64,000 bases of DNA, from the NCBI RefSeq assembly GCF_001468395.1, contig NZ_LNSG01000007.1, positions 62,001 to 126,000 on the forward strand, in the 5' to 3' direction. This document shows positions 17,707-27,154 of this stretch, in pieces (position 1 is the first letter of the stretch; the number at the start of each line of letters is the position of its first letter). The DNA comes from Sphingopyxis sp. H073 (GTDB lineage Bacteria > Pseudomonadota > Alphaproteobacteria > Sphingomonadales > Sphingomonadaceae). The notes beneath the pieces were generated by a model. It was not told the origin of the DNA and did not search any database. It worked only from the letters and a program-made list of their open reading frames with translations. Made by a program: the position numbers and the translations under genes.

Positions 17707-19800
17707 ATGACTGATTTTCTCGACCGAAATGGCCTCTCTGTCGATTCGCGTCTGGTCGATTTCATCGAGACAAAGGCGCTGCCCGGCACCGGGCTCGATA
17801 GCGCCAAGTTCTGGCGCGATTTTGCGGATCTGCTCGGCCGGTTCGCGCCCGAAAATGCCGCGCTGCTCGCAAAGCGCGAGGATCTGCAGGCGAAGATCGA
17901 CGCCTGGCACCGCGCGCGGGAAGGGCAGGCGCACGACGCCGCCGCCTATCAGGCGTTCCTGCGCGAGATCGGTTATCTCGTCCCCGAACCCGCGCCGTTC
18001 AAGGTCGGGACCGCCGACGTCGATCCCGAGATCGCGACGATGGCGGGGCCGCAACTCGTCGTGCCCGCGCTCAACGCCCGCTTCGCCTTGAACGCCGCAA
18101 ATGCGCGCTGGGGCAGCCTGTACGATGCCTTTTATGGCACCGACGCGCTCGACGCGCCGCCGGCGAAGCCTGGCGGCTACGATCCCGAGCGCGGCGCGGC
18201 GGTGATCGCGCGCGCCAAGGCGTTCCTTGACGAAACTGTCCCCCTCGCTTCGGGAAGCTGGGCTGACTGGCAGGGCGGGCAACTCACGCTCGCCGATCCG
18301 TCGCAATGGGTGGGCAGCAAGCCCGGCGCGATATTGCTTCGCCATAACGGCCTGCACATCGAGCTGGTGATCGACCCCGACAGCGCGATCGGCAGGACCG
18401 ACCCGGCGGGCATTGCCGATGTCATCCTCGAAGCCGCACTGACGACGATCATCGACCTCGAAGACAGCGTTGCCGCGGTCGATGGTGAGGACAAGGTGCT
18501 CGGTTATACCAACTGGCTCGGCCTCATGCGCGGCGATCTTACCGAAAGCTTCGCGAAGGGTGGCCGCACCGTCACGCGCGCGATGGAGCCCGACCGCAGC
18601 TGGACCGCGCCCGATGGTACGGCGTTCAAACTGCCGGGCCGCAGCGTGATGTTCGTGCGCAACGTCGGCCATCTGATGACGACGCCGATGATCCGCCTGC
18701 CGAACGGCGCCGAAGCGCCCGAGGGGCTGTGTGACGCGGTGATCACGAGCCTCTGCGCGCTCCACGATCTGCACAACCTCGGCAGCCGCAAGAACAGCCG
18801 CGCGGGCAGCATCTATATCGTGAAGCCCAAGCAGCACGGCCCCGAGGAATGCGGCTTCACCGACCGCCTCTTCAACGCGGTCGAGGATATGCTCGGCCTC
18901 GATCGCCACACGATCAAGGTCGGCGTGATGGACGAGGAACGCCGCACGAGCGCGAATCTCGCCGCGTGCATCGAGGCGGTGCGCGACCGCATCGTCTTCA
19001 TCAACACCGGCTTTCTCGACCGCACCGGCGACGAAATCCACACCTCGATGCGTGCGGGACCGATGATCCCGAAGGGTGAGATGAAGTCGAGCGACTGGAT
19101 CGCGAGCTACGAGGACCGCAACGTCCGCATCGGCCTTGCGTGCGGGCTTTCGGGCAAGGCGCAGATCGGCAAGGGCATGTGGGCGATGCCCGACCTCATG
19201 AAAGCGATGCTCGACGCGAAGATCGGTCATCCCAAATCGGGGGCGAACACTGCGTGGGTGCCGTCGCCCACCGCCGCGACGCTGCACGCGCTCCACTATC
19301 ATATGGTCGATGTGTTCGCCCGCCAGCGCGAGATCGCGGGCGAGGCGGTGCCGTCGCTCGATCGGCTGCTGAACATTCCCGTCGCCACCGGGCGCAACTG
19401 GAGCGAGGCCGAGATCGCGCGCGAGCTCGACAATAATTGCCAGGGCATATTGGGCTATGTCGTGCGCTGGATCGATCAGGGTGTCGGCTGCTCGAAGGTG
19501 CCCGATATCGACGATATCGGCCTGATGGAGGACCGCGCAACGCTCCGTATTTCCAGCCAGGCGCTCGCCAACTGGCTGCTCCACGGTGTCTGCAGCGAAG
19601 CGCAGATCGATGCCGCGCTGGCGCGCATGGCGGCCAAGGTCGATGCACAGAATGCGGGCGATCCGCTGTACGAAAAGCTGACGCCCGACGGTATTGCGTA
19701 CCGCGCCGCGCGCGCGCTGATCTTCGAGGGCGTGGCGCAGCCGTCGGGCTATACCGAGCCGTTGCTTCACAAATATCGGCAAGAGAAGAAGGCGGCCTGA
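17707..19800 (+). CDS. glcB: Malate synthase G
   Basis: Condenses glyoxylate and acetyl-CoA to malate. 697 residues, close to the 720 usual for isoform G. Markers: [14 protein letters not shown] (magnesium ligand region), [25 protein letters not shown] with the catalytic Arg region, [18 protein letters not shown], and the C-terminal catalytic Asp region within [17 protein letters not shown]. Isocitrate lyase is not nearby. Its 5' end faces the spermidine-synthase-like gene with a 129-base gap holding both promoters. Confidence 0.96.
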   Translation: MTDFLDRNGLSVDSRLVDFIETKALPGTGLDSAKFWRDFADLLGRFAPENAALLAKREDLQAKIDAWHRAREGQAHDAAAYQAFLREIGYLVPEPAPFKVGTADVDPEIATMAGPQLVVPALNARFALNAANARWGSLYDAFYGTDALDAPPAKPGGYDPERGAAVIARAKAFLDETVPLASGSWADWQGGQLTLADPSQWVGSKPGAILLRHNGLHIELVIDPDSAIGRTDPAGIADVILEAALTTIIDLEDSVAAVDGEDKVLGYTNWLGLMRGDLTESFAKGGRTVTRAMEPDRSWTAPDGTAFKLPGRSVMFVRNVGHLMTTPMIRLPNGAEAPEGLCDAVITSLCALHDLHNLGSRKNSRAGSIYIVKPKQHGPEECGFTDRLFNAVEDMLGLDRHTIKVGVMDEERRTSANLAACIEAVRDRIVFINTGFLDRTGDEIHTSMRAGPMIPKGEMKSSDWIASYEDRNVRIGLACGLSGKAQIGKGMWAMPDLMKAMLDAKIGHPKSGANTAWVPSPTAATLHALHYHMVDVFARQREIAGEAVPSLDRLLNIPVATGRNWSEAEIARELDNNCQGILGYVVRWIDQGVGCSKVPDIDDIGLMEDRATLRISSQALANWLLHGVCSEAQIDAALARMAAKVDAQNAGDPLYEKLTPDGIAYRAARALIFEGVAQPSGYTEPLLHKYRQEKKAA

Positions 19801-19866
19801 TCGAAAGCCGGTTGCCCGCCCGATCGGCGGCATGTAGAACATAGGTGGAACAAAAGGGAGTCCGCC

Positions 19867-20361
19867 ATGTCCGCTGCCGTCGATGATGCCTATCGCCACT
19901 ATGCCAAGGTCGGCAGGTTTGCGGGTCTGCGCGAAGCCGGCGGCGCGGCTCTCAAACTCTACCATCTGACCGCACCCGATGCGCCCGTTCCCGACGGCGT
20001 CGCGCGCCTGTGCGACGACTGGTTCGGCGGTAAGGCAGATGCGGCGGTCGAACCCGGCGATTGCGGCTTCGTGCTGCTCCATCGCTGCGGCGCCGATTTC
20101 TATTTCCTGCTCGTCTCGGTCTGGCGCGGGTCGAACGAGTTGTGGGAGGCGGTGTGGTATCGCCATGGCGACATGTCCGCCTTTGCGCCGTTCGATCCTG
20201 CCTATCCCGACGCGGCGGGGACGGTGCGGCCGACCTTTTGCGTCTGGGAGTTCGGAATCGTTGCGCACGAGGCGCTGGCCTGGGGCCGCTATCTCGCGTC
20301 GCCGCGCGACGCCGCCGCGCTCGCCGCATGGCGCGCCGACATATTTTCCGGAACCGTGTAG
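19867..20361 (+). CDS. Conserved hypothetical protein
   Basis: 164 residues, no signal peptide or membrane helix. I do not recognise a domain. The sequence is rich in Trp, Phe and Tyr in its middle (ADFYFLLVSVWRGSNELWEA, then VWYRHGDMSAF), suggesting a compact beta-rich fold, and the C-terminal third is helical (HEALAWGRYLAS). The ATG has GGGAG nearby. It sits between malate synthase and the DJ-1 gene on the same strand and could belong to a short operon with the latter. Confidence 0.65.
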   Translation: MSAAVDDAYRHYAKVGRFAGLREAGGAALKLYHLTAPDAPVPDGVARLCDDWFGGKADAAVEPGDCGFVLLHRCGADFYFLLVSVWRGSNELWEAVWYRHGDMSAFAPFDPAYPDAAGTVRPTFCVWEFGIVAHEALAWGRYLASPRDAAALAAWRADIFSGTV

Positions 20362-20415
20362 CGGCTGGCGCTGGAAAAGGCCGGGTCCTCGCCTATCTTG
20401 GCGGCGGAGAATGAT

Positions 20416-21039
20416 ATGCAGATCGCGGTCCTGACCTTCGACGGCTTCAACGAACTCGACTCCTTCGTCGCGGCCGCCATCCTCAATCGCCTGCGCCCGC
20501 GCGGCTGGGCGGCGCATATCACCGCGCCGAGTGCCGAGGTGACGTCGATGAACGGCGTGACCGTGGCGCGGCAGAAGCCGATCGCGTTCGCCGCCGAGGC
20601 CGACGCGGTGATCATCGGCAGCGGAACTCGTACCCGCGACTATGCCGCCGACCCCGAATTTCTGGACGCCATCCGCCTCGACCCCGCGCGCCAGCTGGTC
20701 GGGGCGCAATGTTCGGGAACGCTGTTGCTGGCGAAGCTCGGCCTGATCGGCGATCTGCCCGCCTGCACCGACCTGACCACCAAGCCCTGGGTGATCGAGG
20801 CCGGGGTCGAGGTGATCGACGCACCGTTCGTCGCGCACGGCAATGTCGCGACCGCGGGCGGCTGCCTTGCCTCGCAATATCTCGCGGCGTGGATGATCGC
20901 GCGGCTGGCTGGCGTCGAGGCGGTCGAGGAGGCGCTTCACTATGTCGCGCCGGTCGGCCAAAAGCGTCTCTATGTCGAACAGGCGATGGCGGCGGTGCGG
21001 CCGTTCCTGTCCGAAACGGTTGCGACGGCCGCCGCCTGA
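20416..21039 (+). CDS. DJ-1/PfpI family protein
   Basis: 207-residue class I glutamine-amidotransferase-like fold. The N terminus MQIAVLTFDGFNELD is the DJ-1/PfpI start, with the conserved acidic residue after the first strand. The nucleophile elbow is LVGAQCSGTLLLAKLGL with the expected Cys. GNVATAGGCLASQYLAAW near the C terminus matches the later conserved helix. Relatives include isonitrile hydratases, chaperones and the ligand domain of GATase1-type AraC regulators; this copy has no DNA-binding domain. The start has GGAGA upstream; an in-frame ATG 18 bases earlier is possible. Confidence 0.82.
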   Translation: MQIAVLTFDGFNELDSFVAAAILNRLRPRGWAAHITAPSAEVTSMNGVTVARQKPIAFAAEADAVIIGSGTRTRDYAADPEFLDAIRLDPARQLVGAQCSGTLLLAKLGLIGDLPACTDLTTKPWVIEAGVEVIDAPFVAHGNVATAGGCLASQYLAAWMIARLAGVEAVEEALHYVAPVGQKRLYVEQAMAAVRPFLSETVATAAA

Positions 21040-21096
21040 GCGCGATATAGGCTTGCCTTTCGGGCGCGGAGCCCGGACACAGACGCCTGCTCAGCA

Positions 21097-21107
21097 GGGG
21101 GGGGGGG
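21097..21107 (+). repeat. G11 homopolymer tract upstream of the GMC oxidoreductase start
   Basis: Eleven consecutive G residues followed by AAGGG, ending 8 bases before the GTG start at 21116. The tract overlaps the probable ribosome-binding site. Such runs are prone to slippage during replication and also to sequencing error. Confidence 0.8.
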
Positions 21108-21115
21108 AAGGGCTT

Positions 21116-23116
21116 GTGGCCGCACCGTTCAATTTCGGGCAACTCAAATTCCTGAAGGCGCTGACCGAGGCGCTGTTCCATGGCGCCGAGATGAAAATCA
21201 CGCCCGATCAGGTCGTCGCCAACATCAGCAGCCTGTTCGGCAAGGTCGGCGGGACCAAGCTCGACGAGATCCGCCTCTCGCTCACCGGGACCGAGATCGT
21301 GCTGGGGCCGATGTTCGCCGAGGTCGGCGTCGCAACGCGCGTCGAGCGGATCCGGAACCGCCTGCAGAACAGCCAGATCGACCTTTTCCAGGACATGGCG
21401 CGGCTGCGCGGTATCGTTTACGCCTGCTATTATGGTCACTGGATGCCGGGCGATCAGGATGCCAACCTGAATAACCCCGTCCACAAGCAGATCGGCTTCA
21501 CCCTGCCGAAGCATCGCGTTCGCGGACCCGGCGAGCTGGAAATCAAGCGCGTCGAAGGCCGCGAGATCGACGATGCCTTTATATTGGATGCGGCGACGCT
21601 CGGCGATGAATATGACGTGATCGTCGTCGGTTCGGGCGCGGGCGGGTCGGTCGCCGCCTACAATGTCGCGGCGCGGGGCTATAAGGTGCTGATTGTCGAA
21701 GCGGGGCCCTTCTACCCCTCGCCGCGGATCGATCACCACGAACTCGACATGGTCGCGAACCTGTTCAAGCATGGCGCGCTCCAGACCTCGACCGATCGCG
21801 ATTTCGTGGTGTTTCAGGGGCGCTGCGTCGGTGGGTCGTCGACGGTCAACAACGGTATCTGCCTGCGCGTCAATGAACCCGGGCGCACGCATCCCGACGC
21901 GGTCGATGTCCTCGACAAATGGGCCAGCATCGGCGCGCCGGTCGACAAGGCGGCGTTTCATGCGAGCTACGACGCGATCAGGGGGCGCCTCGGCATCGAC
22001 ACGGCCGAGCCGCGCAGCGGACGGCACAACGGGCCGCACCTGACGAACGGCTGGCACGCCTATGCCGCGACCTCGTCGGACCCCAGGGAAAAGCGCGCGG
22101 TCGCCGACTGGTTCGCGAAGAATTTCGGGCCGCCGAATACGCCCAATGCCTGCGCCTATTGCGGTTATTGCAACGCGGGATGTCCCTATGGACGGCGGAT
22201 GGGGATGGCGCAGACCTATCTGCCCGATGCGTGCCGCGACCATGGCGCGCGCATCCTGCCGGGGACGAAGGCCGAGCGCATCGTCTGGCAGACGAGCATC
22301 GACGGACGCCGCGAGGCCGAGGCGGTGAAGCTGGTGCTGCCGGGCGGGTCCGAACGGTTCGTCCGCGCGCGCGTCGGGGTGGTCGTCGCGGCGGGGACGA
22401 TCGCGTCGTCGAAATTCCTCGATCGCAGCGACATCAGCGGCACCGGATATCAGGTGTCGCTCAACATCGCGTCGCCCGTCGTCGCGCTGATGCCGCCGGG
22501 CGTCGGCGGCAATGCGTGGGACGAGGACCAGATGACGAGCTATGTCGACTGCGGCGACTTCCTGCTCGAAAGTCATTTCCAGCCGCCGATGGCGATGGCG
22601 TCGCTGATGCCCGGCTGGTTCGGCGATCATGCGGCCCGGATGAAGAATTTCGGCCGCGTCCATTCGGCGGGCATCCTCTTCCCCGCCGACCGGCGGGGGC
22701 AGGTGACGGACGGCAAGCTCAAGTTCAAGCTCGACGTCGACGAAGACCTGCCGCTGCTGCGCCGCGCGATGGCGACGCTGACCAAGGTACATTTCGCCGC
22801 GGGGGCGCTCGAATGCTATCCGGCGCTTACCAAAGGCCAGGTGGTGACACCCGACATGGATATCGACGATTTCTTCGAAGAGGCCATAAAGGAAGCTGAC
22901 GACGCGACGCTGTCGAGCAGCCACCCGCACGGCGGCAACGCGATCAACGAAGACCCGCAATATGGCGTCGTCGACCCCGAATGCCGCGTCCACGGCACGA
23001 CCAATGTGCTGGTGACCGACGCCAGCGTCTTCCCGACCTGCATCCGCGTCAACGCGCAATGGACCACAATGGCGATGGCGCATTATGCGACCGCGCGGAG
23101 CGATCCCTTTCGGTAG
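21116..23116 (+). CDS. GMC-family FAD-dependent oxidoreductase, long-chain alcohol oxidase-like
   Basis: Flavoprotein of 666 residues. The N-terminal 155 residues form a helical domain outside the core GMC fold (FNFGQLKFLKALTEALFHG). The FAD-binding loop is VIVVGSGAGGSVAAYNVA, and GGSSTVNNGICLRVNEP is the second GMC signature. The C terminus carries the catalytic His/Asn pair (SSHPHGGNAI and CIRVNAQWTTMA). A Cys cluster CAYCGYCNAGCPYG resembles that of plant and yeast long-chain fatty-alcohol oxidases, which also share the N-terminal extension. The substrate is therefore likely a lipid alcohol or sterol, by inference. Start is GTG at 21116; no upstream ATG gives a plausible protein. Confidence 0.82.
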   Translation: MAAPFNFGQLKFLKALTEALFHGAEMKITPDQVVANISSLFGKVGGTKLDEIRLSLTGTEIVLGPMFAEVGVATRVERIRNRLQNSQIDLFQDMARLRGIVYACYYGHWMPGDQDANLNNPVHKQIGFTLPKHRVRGPGELEIKRVEGREIDDAFILDAATLGDEYDVIVVGSGAGGSVAAYNVAARGYKVLIVEAGPFYPSPRIDHHELDMVANLFKHGALQTSTDRDFVVFQGRCVGGSSTVNNGICLRVNEPGRTHPDAVDVLDKWASIGAPVDKAAFHASYDAIRGRLGIDTAEPRSGRHNGPHLTNGWHAYAATSSDPREKRAVADWFAKNFGPPNTPNACAYCGYCNAGCPYGRRMGMAQTYLPDACRDHGARILPGTKAERIVWQTSIDGRREAEAVKLVLPGGSERFVRARVGVVVAAGTIASSKFLDRSDISGTGYQVSLNIASPVVALMPPGVGGNAWDEDQMTSYVDCGDFLLESHFQPPMAMASLMPGWFGDHAARMKNFGRVHSAGILFPADRRGQVTDGKLKFKLDVDEDLPLLRRAMATLTKVHFAAGALECYPALTKGQVVTPDMDIDDFFEEAIKEADDATLSSSHPHGGNAINEDPQYGVVDPECRVHGTTNVLVTDASVFPTCIRVNAQWTTMAMAHYATARSDPFR

Positions 23117-23131
23117 GCGACCTCACGATAT

Positions 23132-23211
23132 CCGTTCGTGTCGAGCGACGTCGAGACACCGTGAGGCCATGCGCCAACGATAGGCATCTCGACTTCGCTC
23201 GATGCGAGCGG
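23132..23211. repeat. Intergenic inverted repeat, family D (GTGTCGAGCGA type)
   Basis: Left arm CCGTTCGTGTCGAGCGACGT then CGAGACACC; right arm GGCATCTCGACTTCGCTCGA then TGCGAGCGGG. The arms are inverted with a few mismatches. Single copy in this window, between the GMC oxidoreductase and trhO. A similar element with the TCGAGCGAAGTCGAGA core is widespread in alphaproteobacterial intergenic DNA. Confidence 0.75.
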
Positions 23212-23227
23212 GTAAGGGGAGCGCCCT

Positions 23228-23956
23228 ATGACCTTCACCGTTGCCGCCCTCTATCGTTTTGCGCCGTTCGACGATCCCGCCGCGCTGCGCCAGCCGCTGC
23301 TCGACCTTTGCGCCGTGCAGGGGGTAAAGGGCACGCTGCTGCTCGCGCGCGAGGGCGTCAATGGCACGATCGCGGGCAGTGAAGCCGGCATCGCGGCGGT
23401 GATCGCCCATATCCGCGCGCTGCCCGGTTGCGCCGAACTCGACGTCAAATATTCGGCCGCCGCGGCGATGCCCTTCCAGCGGCTGAAGGTGCGGCTGAAG
23501 AAGGAAATCGTGACCATGAAGGTGTCGGGGGTCGACCCGGCGCGCGACGCCGGAACCTATATCGACCCGGCTGACTGGAATGCGGTTGTCGACGATCCGG
23601 GCACGGTGGTGATCGACACGCGCAATGCGTTCGAGGTCGGCTATGGCAGCTTCGACGGCGCGATCGATCCGGGGACCAAAAGCTTCGGCGATTTCCCCGG
23701 CTGGTGGCGCGCTAACGCCGAGCGTTTCGCCGGCAAGCGCATCGCGATGTTCTGCACCGGCGGCATCCGCTGCGAGAAATCGACCGCTTTCCTGCGCAGC
23801 GAAGGCGTCGAGGACGTCGCGCATCTGAAAGGCGGCATCCTCGCCTATCTCGAGCAGGTGCCCGAAGCCGACAGCCGCTGGCACGGCAGTTGCTTCGTCT
23901 TCGACGAGCGCGTCAGCGTCGGGCACGGGCTGGTCGAGGTCGGCGAGAAGGAATAG
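23228..23956 (+). CDS. trhO: tRNA uridine(34) hydroxylase TrhO (rhodanese family)
   Basis: 242 residues. Oxygen-dependent hydroxylation of U34 in tRNA, the first step to 5-carboxymethoxy-uridine. An N-terminal domain ([16 protein letters not shown]) precedes a rhodanese domain with [18 protein letters not shown] and the active-site loop [13 protein letters not shown] (catalytic Cys). The tail [13 protein letters not shown] is the family end; the longer Cys-rich C terminus of E. coli TrhO is missing, as in many alphaproteobacterial members. Confidence 0.92.
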   Translation: MTFTVAALYRFAPFDDPAALRQPLLDLCAVQGVKGTLLLAREGVNGTIAGSEAGIAAVIAHIRALPGCAELDVKYSAAAAMPFQRLKVRLKKEIVTMKVSGVDPARDAGTYIDPADWNAVVDDPGTVVIDTRNAFEVGYGSFDGAIDPGTKSFGDFPGWWRANAERFAGKRIAMFCTGGIRCEKSTAFLRSEGVEDVAHLKGGILAYLEQVPEADSRWHGSCFVFDERVSVGHGLVEVGEKE

Positions 23957-24000
23957 CGCGGACTCTATATTCTGGCCGCTTTGGCTGGACTCCAGACCTT

Positions 24001-24073
24001 CGTCATCCCGGACTTGATCCGGGATCCACAGCAGCGCTCAAGTCATGGACCCCGGATCAAGTCCGGGGCGACG
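24001..24073. repeat. Intergenic inverted repeat, family A
   Basis: Arms CGTCATCCCGGACTTGATCC then GGG, and CCCCGGATCAAGTCCGGGGC then GACG. It lies between the convergent ends of trhO and the caspase-like gene and probably serves as a shared transcript end. Confidence 0.9.
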
Positions 24074-24099
24074 AAATATTGAATGTCCGCAACCGGCCG

Positions 24100-25410
24100 T
24101 CACCCCACCGTCAGCGTATAGGTCACCTTATAGTCGCTGGCGTCGCCGTTCAGCGTCCGGGTGAAGGTGCCGGGCGTCGAACCCAGGTCGACGGTGCCGA
24201 TATTGTCGCTGCCGCCGATATCGTCGAATTCGCGCAGCTGAAAGCTCACCGGCTGTTCGAAGGTGAAATTCCGGTCGACGACCCAGCTCTCGCCCTTCTT
24301 GATCGAGAAAATCTCGCGCGACCCCTCGGGGAAACGCTCGCCGGTGTTGAAGCGCAGGAACAACTGGTCGGGCAGGCCGAGCCCGAGCCGCCCGGTCAGC
24401 TTCACCGCCTCGACGCGGATGTTCGAGAGCGTGTATTTCTTCGTCGCCGGAAGCGACGCCGTCACCAGGGATTTTGCGGCGACCGGCGTGGCCCTGGGAT
24501 TTTTCGCGAGGCGCGCGACGCTCTCGCCGGCCTGCGCCGCATGTTTGCCCGACGGAAATTCGGCAAGATAGGCCTTAAACGCGCTGGCGCTGTTCTCGGC
24601 GACCGCGCCCTTCCACATCAGCTCTTCGAGCGCGGCGCGATTTCCCGTGGAAGCCTGACCCGCGCGCGGGACCAGATAGAAGGGCGTGCCGGTAATGCTG
24701 GCGCTGACGAACGGCCGCTGCCGGCCGCCGGTTGCGGCCAGCACATCGTCGCGGATCGCGCCGCCAAGCAATTGCACCGGCAGGTCGGGCTGCGGGAGGC
24801 GCTTCGCGAGCGAAGTCGCGAAGGGCGAGTTGCCGGCGGTGCCGTCGGCGGCGAGTTGGCCCGGCGCGGCGGCAAAGATCACGAGCACATCGTCGGCCTC
24901 GACGCCGGCGAGCCCCGTCTGCACCGCGCGCGTCCCCGATTTCCATGTGCGCCCGAAGGGGTTGTTGCGGCACGAATCGAGGATGACGATGCGGATCCGC
25001 GCGCCCGACACCGCTTCCATCATCCGGTCGAGGTTGATCGCCTCATAGGGCAGGTCGAGGTCGGATTTGAGCTGCGCATCGGTCGGGATCAGCCAGTTCT
25101 TTCCCTGCGCCTCGATCCCGTGCCCGGCATAATAGACCATCGCGATCTCGGCCCCTTCGGCCTTGGTGCGAAAGTCGCGCATGACTTTCTGGAAATCGTT
25201 GACCGAAAGATTGGCCGCGACGGTCACATCGTCGAACCCCGCCTGCTTCGCCGACGCCGCGACCAGCTTGATGTCGTTCGGCGGGTTCGCGAGGCGGCTG
25301 GTGTTCGCATAATCGCCGTTGCCGATGACCAGCGCGACCTTGCGCGCCTCGGCGCCGGTCGGCGCGATAAGAAAGGCGGCGGAAAGAATGAAGAGCCACA
25401 AACGGATCAT
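24100..25410 (-). CDS. Secreted caspase-like protein (peptidase C14)
   Basis: 436 residues with a Sec signal peptide (MIRLWLFILSAAFLIAPTGAEA). The caspase p20 domain spans about residues 24-250: ALVIGNGDYANTSRLANPPN, the His loop MVYYAGHGIE, and the Cys loop ILDSCRNNPFGR, so the His-Cys dyad is intact. A short helical repeat segment (FKAYLAEFPSGKHAAQAGESV) and a beta-rich tail of about 110 residues follow. Predicted to act in the periplasm or outside. It is the last of three closely packed genes on this strand (15-base gap to the methyltransferase). Confidence 0.87.
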   Translation of the reverse strand: MIRLWLFILSAAFLIAPTGAEARKVALVIGNGDYANTSRLANPPNDIKLVAASAKQAGFDDVTVAANLSVNDFQKVMRDFRTKAEGAEIAMVYYAGHGIEAQGKNWLIPTDAQLKSDLDLPYEAINLDRMMEAVSGARIRIVILDSCRNNPFGRTWKSGTRAVQTGLAGVEADDVLVIFAAAPGQLAADGTAGNSPFATSLAKRLPQPDLPVQLLGGAIRDDVLAATGGRQRPFVSASITGTPFYLVPRAGQASTGNRAALEELMWKGAVAENSASAFKAYLAEFPSGKHAAQAGESVARLAKNPRATPVAAKSLVTASLPATKKYTLSNIRVEAVKLTGRLGLGLPDQLFLRFNTGERFPEGSREIFSIKKGESWVVDRNFTFEQPVSFQLREFDDIGGSDNIGTVDLGSTPGTFTRTLNGDASDYKVTYTLTVG

Positions 25411-25425
25411 CGCGCTATCCTCCCG

Positions 25426-26052
25426 TCACGATGCGACGCGCGCGGCGCCATATTCGACCCAGCCAAAGGGGCGGGGCGTCTTGGGCATATAGGCCGCGCC
25501 CTGCCGGTCCACCGAAAAACCGGCCTTTTCATACGCCTGCGATATCGGGCGGGTCAGGTGGCAATTGCCGCCGATGCGTTTCCACACCGGCTCGATCCGC
25601 CGCTGCCATTTCGCGACGCCGGCGTCGGGGGCGCCGCCATGCTCCAGAAACAGCGCTGTTCCGCCAGGCTTCAGCACGCGGCGGATTTCGCCGAGCACCG
25701 CCGCCTGATCGGCGACCGAGCAGAGGGTGAAGGTCGTCACGACGGTGTCGAAGCGCCCGCTCTCGAACGGCATCGCCTCGCCGATCCCGCCCTGGATGTC
25801 GGCGTCCATCCCGCGCGCCGACGCCGCCGCGCGGCTCATCGCGAGCAGCTCGGGCGAGGGATCGAGCCCGGTGAAGCTCGTCACGCGCGCGGGCTCGTAA
25901 AATTCCATGTTGATCCCGCCGCCGCAGCCAAGCTCGAGCACATCGCCCTGCGCGTGCGGCACGACCTTGCTCCGCGCCTTCATGATCTGCCCCTGCGAGC
26001 AGGCGCATTTGATCACCCGCGGCACCCCATGACGTTCCCACCAGCTATTCAT
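25426..26052 (-). CDS. SAM-dependent methyltransferase resembling METTL7/TMT1 thiol methyltransferases
   Basis: 208-residue class I methyltransferase. SAM loop VLELGCGGGINMEFY, FTGLDPSPELLAM, and FDTVVTTFTLCSVADQAAVL with LKPGGTALFLEHG. The order LCSV, RVLKPGG, FLEHG, then W-rich segment and NCHLTR parallels the eukaryotic METTL7 family, whose members methylate thiols; the substrate here is unknown. The start MNSWWERHG at 26052 overlaps the 3' end of the upstream SRPBCC gene by 8 bases, indicating translational coupling. Confidence 0.8.
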   Translation of the reverse strand: MNSWWERHGVPRVIKCACSQGQIMKARSKVVPHAQGDVLELGCGGGINMEFYEPARVTSFTGLDPSPELLAMSRAAASARGMDADIQGGIGEAMPFESGRFDTVVTTFTLCSVADQAAVLGEIRRVLKPGGTALFLEHGGAPDAGVAKWQRRIEPVWKRIGGNCHLTRPISQAYEKAGFSVDRQGAAYMPKTPRPFGWVEYGAARVAS

Positions 26053-27055
26053 GGTCCTTCTCCTGGGCGATCCGGCCGGCGACGATGGCGAGCACATTAT
26101 TCTGGATGTCGCCCAAAATCATCTCCCCCCACATCGCCGCATAGGCGTTGAGCGGCGTCGCGGCGCGATAGTGCGTCCACAACCGGATTTTCGTCCCGCC
26201 GTCTTGCATGGGAATCAGGTCATAACCCCCACTTTCGATCCAGAGATGGCGGCCGTGCGGGTCGATATGTTCGTCGGTGCGCAGGCGGATCGACGCGTCG
26301 GGAAATGAAAAACGCCATTGCAGCGCGCGATCGGGTTGCCAGCGCGTCACGATTTCCTGGAACCGCACCCCGCCCTCCCATTCTGCGTCGCGGACGGCAC
26401 CTTCGCCCCGGCCGGTCAGCTTGGCGCCGGTTGGGCGGGGCAGGCCAAGAAGGCTCTGACTGAACGTCCAGACACCTTCAGCCGCGCCGATGTCGGGAAT
26501 TGCAAGCAATTGCGGCCAGACCGCTTCCGGCGGCGCAGCGACGCTGATTTCACGAACGACCTGATAGCGAGCGGTCGGCGGCGCGACATGCTGATCGACG
26601 ACCAAGGAAAGCAGCGGCAACAGCAAGAGCGCATTCGCACGAAAGATGCTGGAATCCACGCCATTGCTCTGTTTGCGATACTGATAGACCGGCCAGACGC
26701 CCAGCATTCCGAATAGAAGCCAAAGCGGCAACAGCATCAGGATGCAGACGATTCCTTCGCGAAATGCAACGGCGCCGATGACGGCGACGCCCACGCTCAA
26801 CCAGACGGGCACGAGGGCGAAGGTGGAGCGCGGCCAGTTGCGTCCCATGCTGCCCACCCATGCGACGAAGGCCGACAGTGCGGCGGGCAGGATGACGAGA
26901 ACCGTGTAGCCGATGGCCCCGGCGGTGCCCGCGGCGGCGGCGGTGTAGGAGCCAACGGCGACCGCGAAGGCAATCGCCAAGGCGGTTATCAGCACCCAGC
27001 GGTCGGGCCGCCTGCCCGCTCCCTCTCGCTGCTCGGATGAAATGTCCTTTTCCAT
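26045..27055 (-). CDS. Membrane protein with C-terminal SRPBCC domain
   Basis: 336 residues. The first 150 contain four to five hydrophobic helices (e.g. VLITALAIAFAVAVGSYTAA, GAIGYTVLVILPAALSAFVA, GIVCILMLLPLWLLFGMLGV). From about residue 155 a START/SRPBCC ligand-binding fold follows: VVREISVAAPPEAVWPQLLA, GEGAVRDAEWEGG, QWRFSFPD and TKIRLWTHYRAATPLNAYA. Such domains bind hydrophobic ligands. First gene of an apparent operon with the methyltransferase and the caspase-like protein. It is divergent from trxB with a 99-base gap. Confidence 0.75.
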   Translation of the reverse strand: MEKDISSEQREGAGRRPDRWVLITALAIAFAVAVGSYTAAAAGTAGAIGYTVLVILPAALSAFVAWVGSMGRNWPRSTFALVPVWLSVGVAVIGAVAFREGIVCILMLLPLWLLFGMLGVWPVYQYRKQSNGVDSSIFRANALLLLPLLSLVVDQHVAPPTARYQVVREISVAAPPEAVWPQLLAIPDIGAAEGVWTFSQSLLGLPRPTGAKLTGRGEGAVRDAEWEGGVRFQEIVTRWQPDRALQWRFSFPDASIRLRTDEHIDPHGRHLWIESGGYDLIPMQDGGTKIRLWTHYRAATPLNAYAAMWGEMILGDIQNNVLAIVAGRIAQEKDHE

Positions 27056-27154
27056 GCTCCCCCTTGGCGCGGAAACTGACCCTTGCTAGCGCGGTTGGCA
27101 ACACCCATCTGTGCGATCCCGCACAGGATTCGCCTCCGGACCCGAAAGACGATC

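Noticed and set aside
16894-20961. Very long minus-strand frame spanning malate synthase and neighbours
   Set aside because: Only its C-terminal 227 residues form a real domain (spermidine-synthase-like). The rest is antisense to glcB and the DJ-1 gene and resembles no protein.
20612-23083. Minus-strand frame of over 800 codons opposite the GMC oxidoreductase
   Set aside because: It mirrors the coding pattern of the sense gene, which has intact FAD and catalytic motifs.
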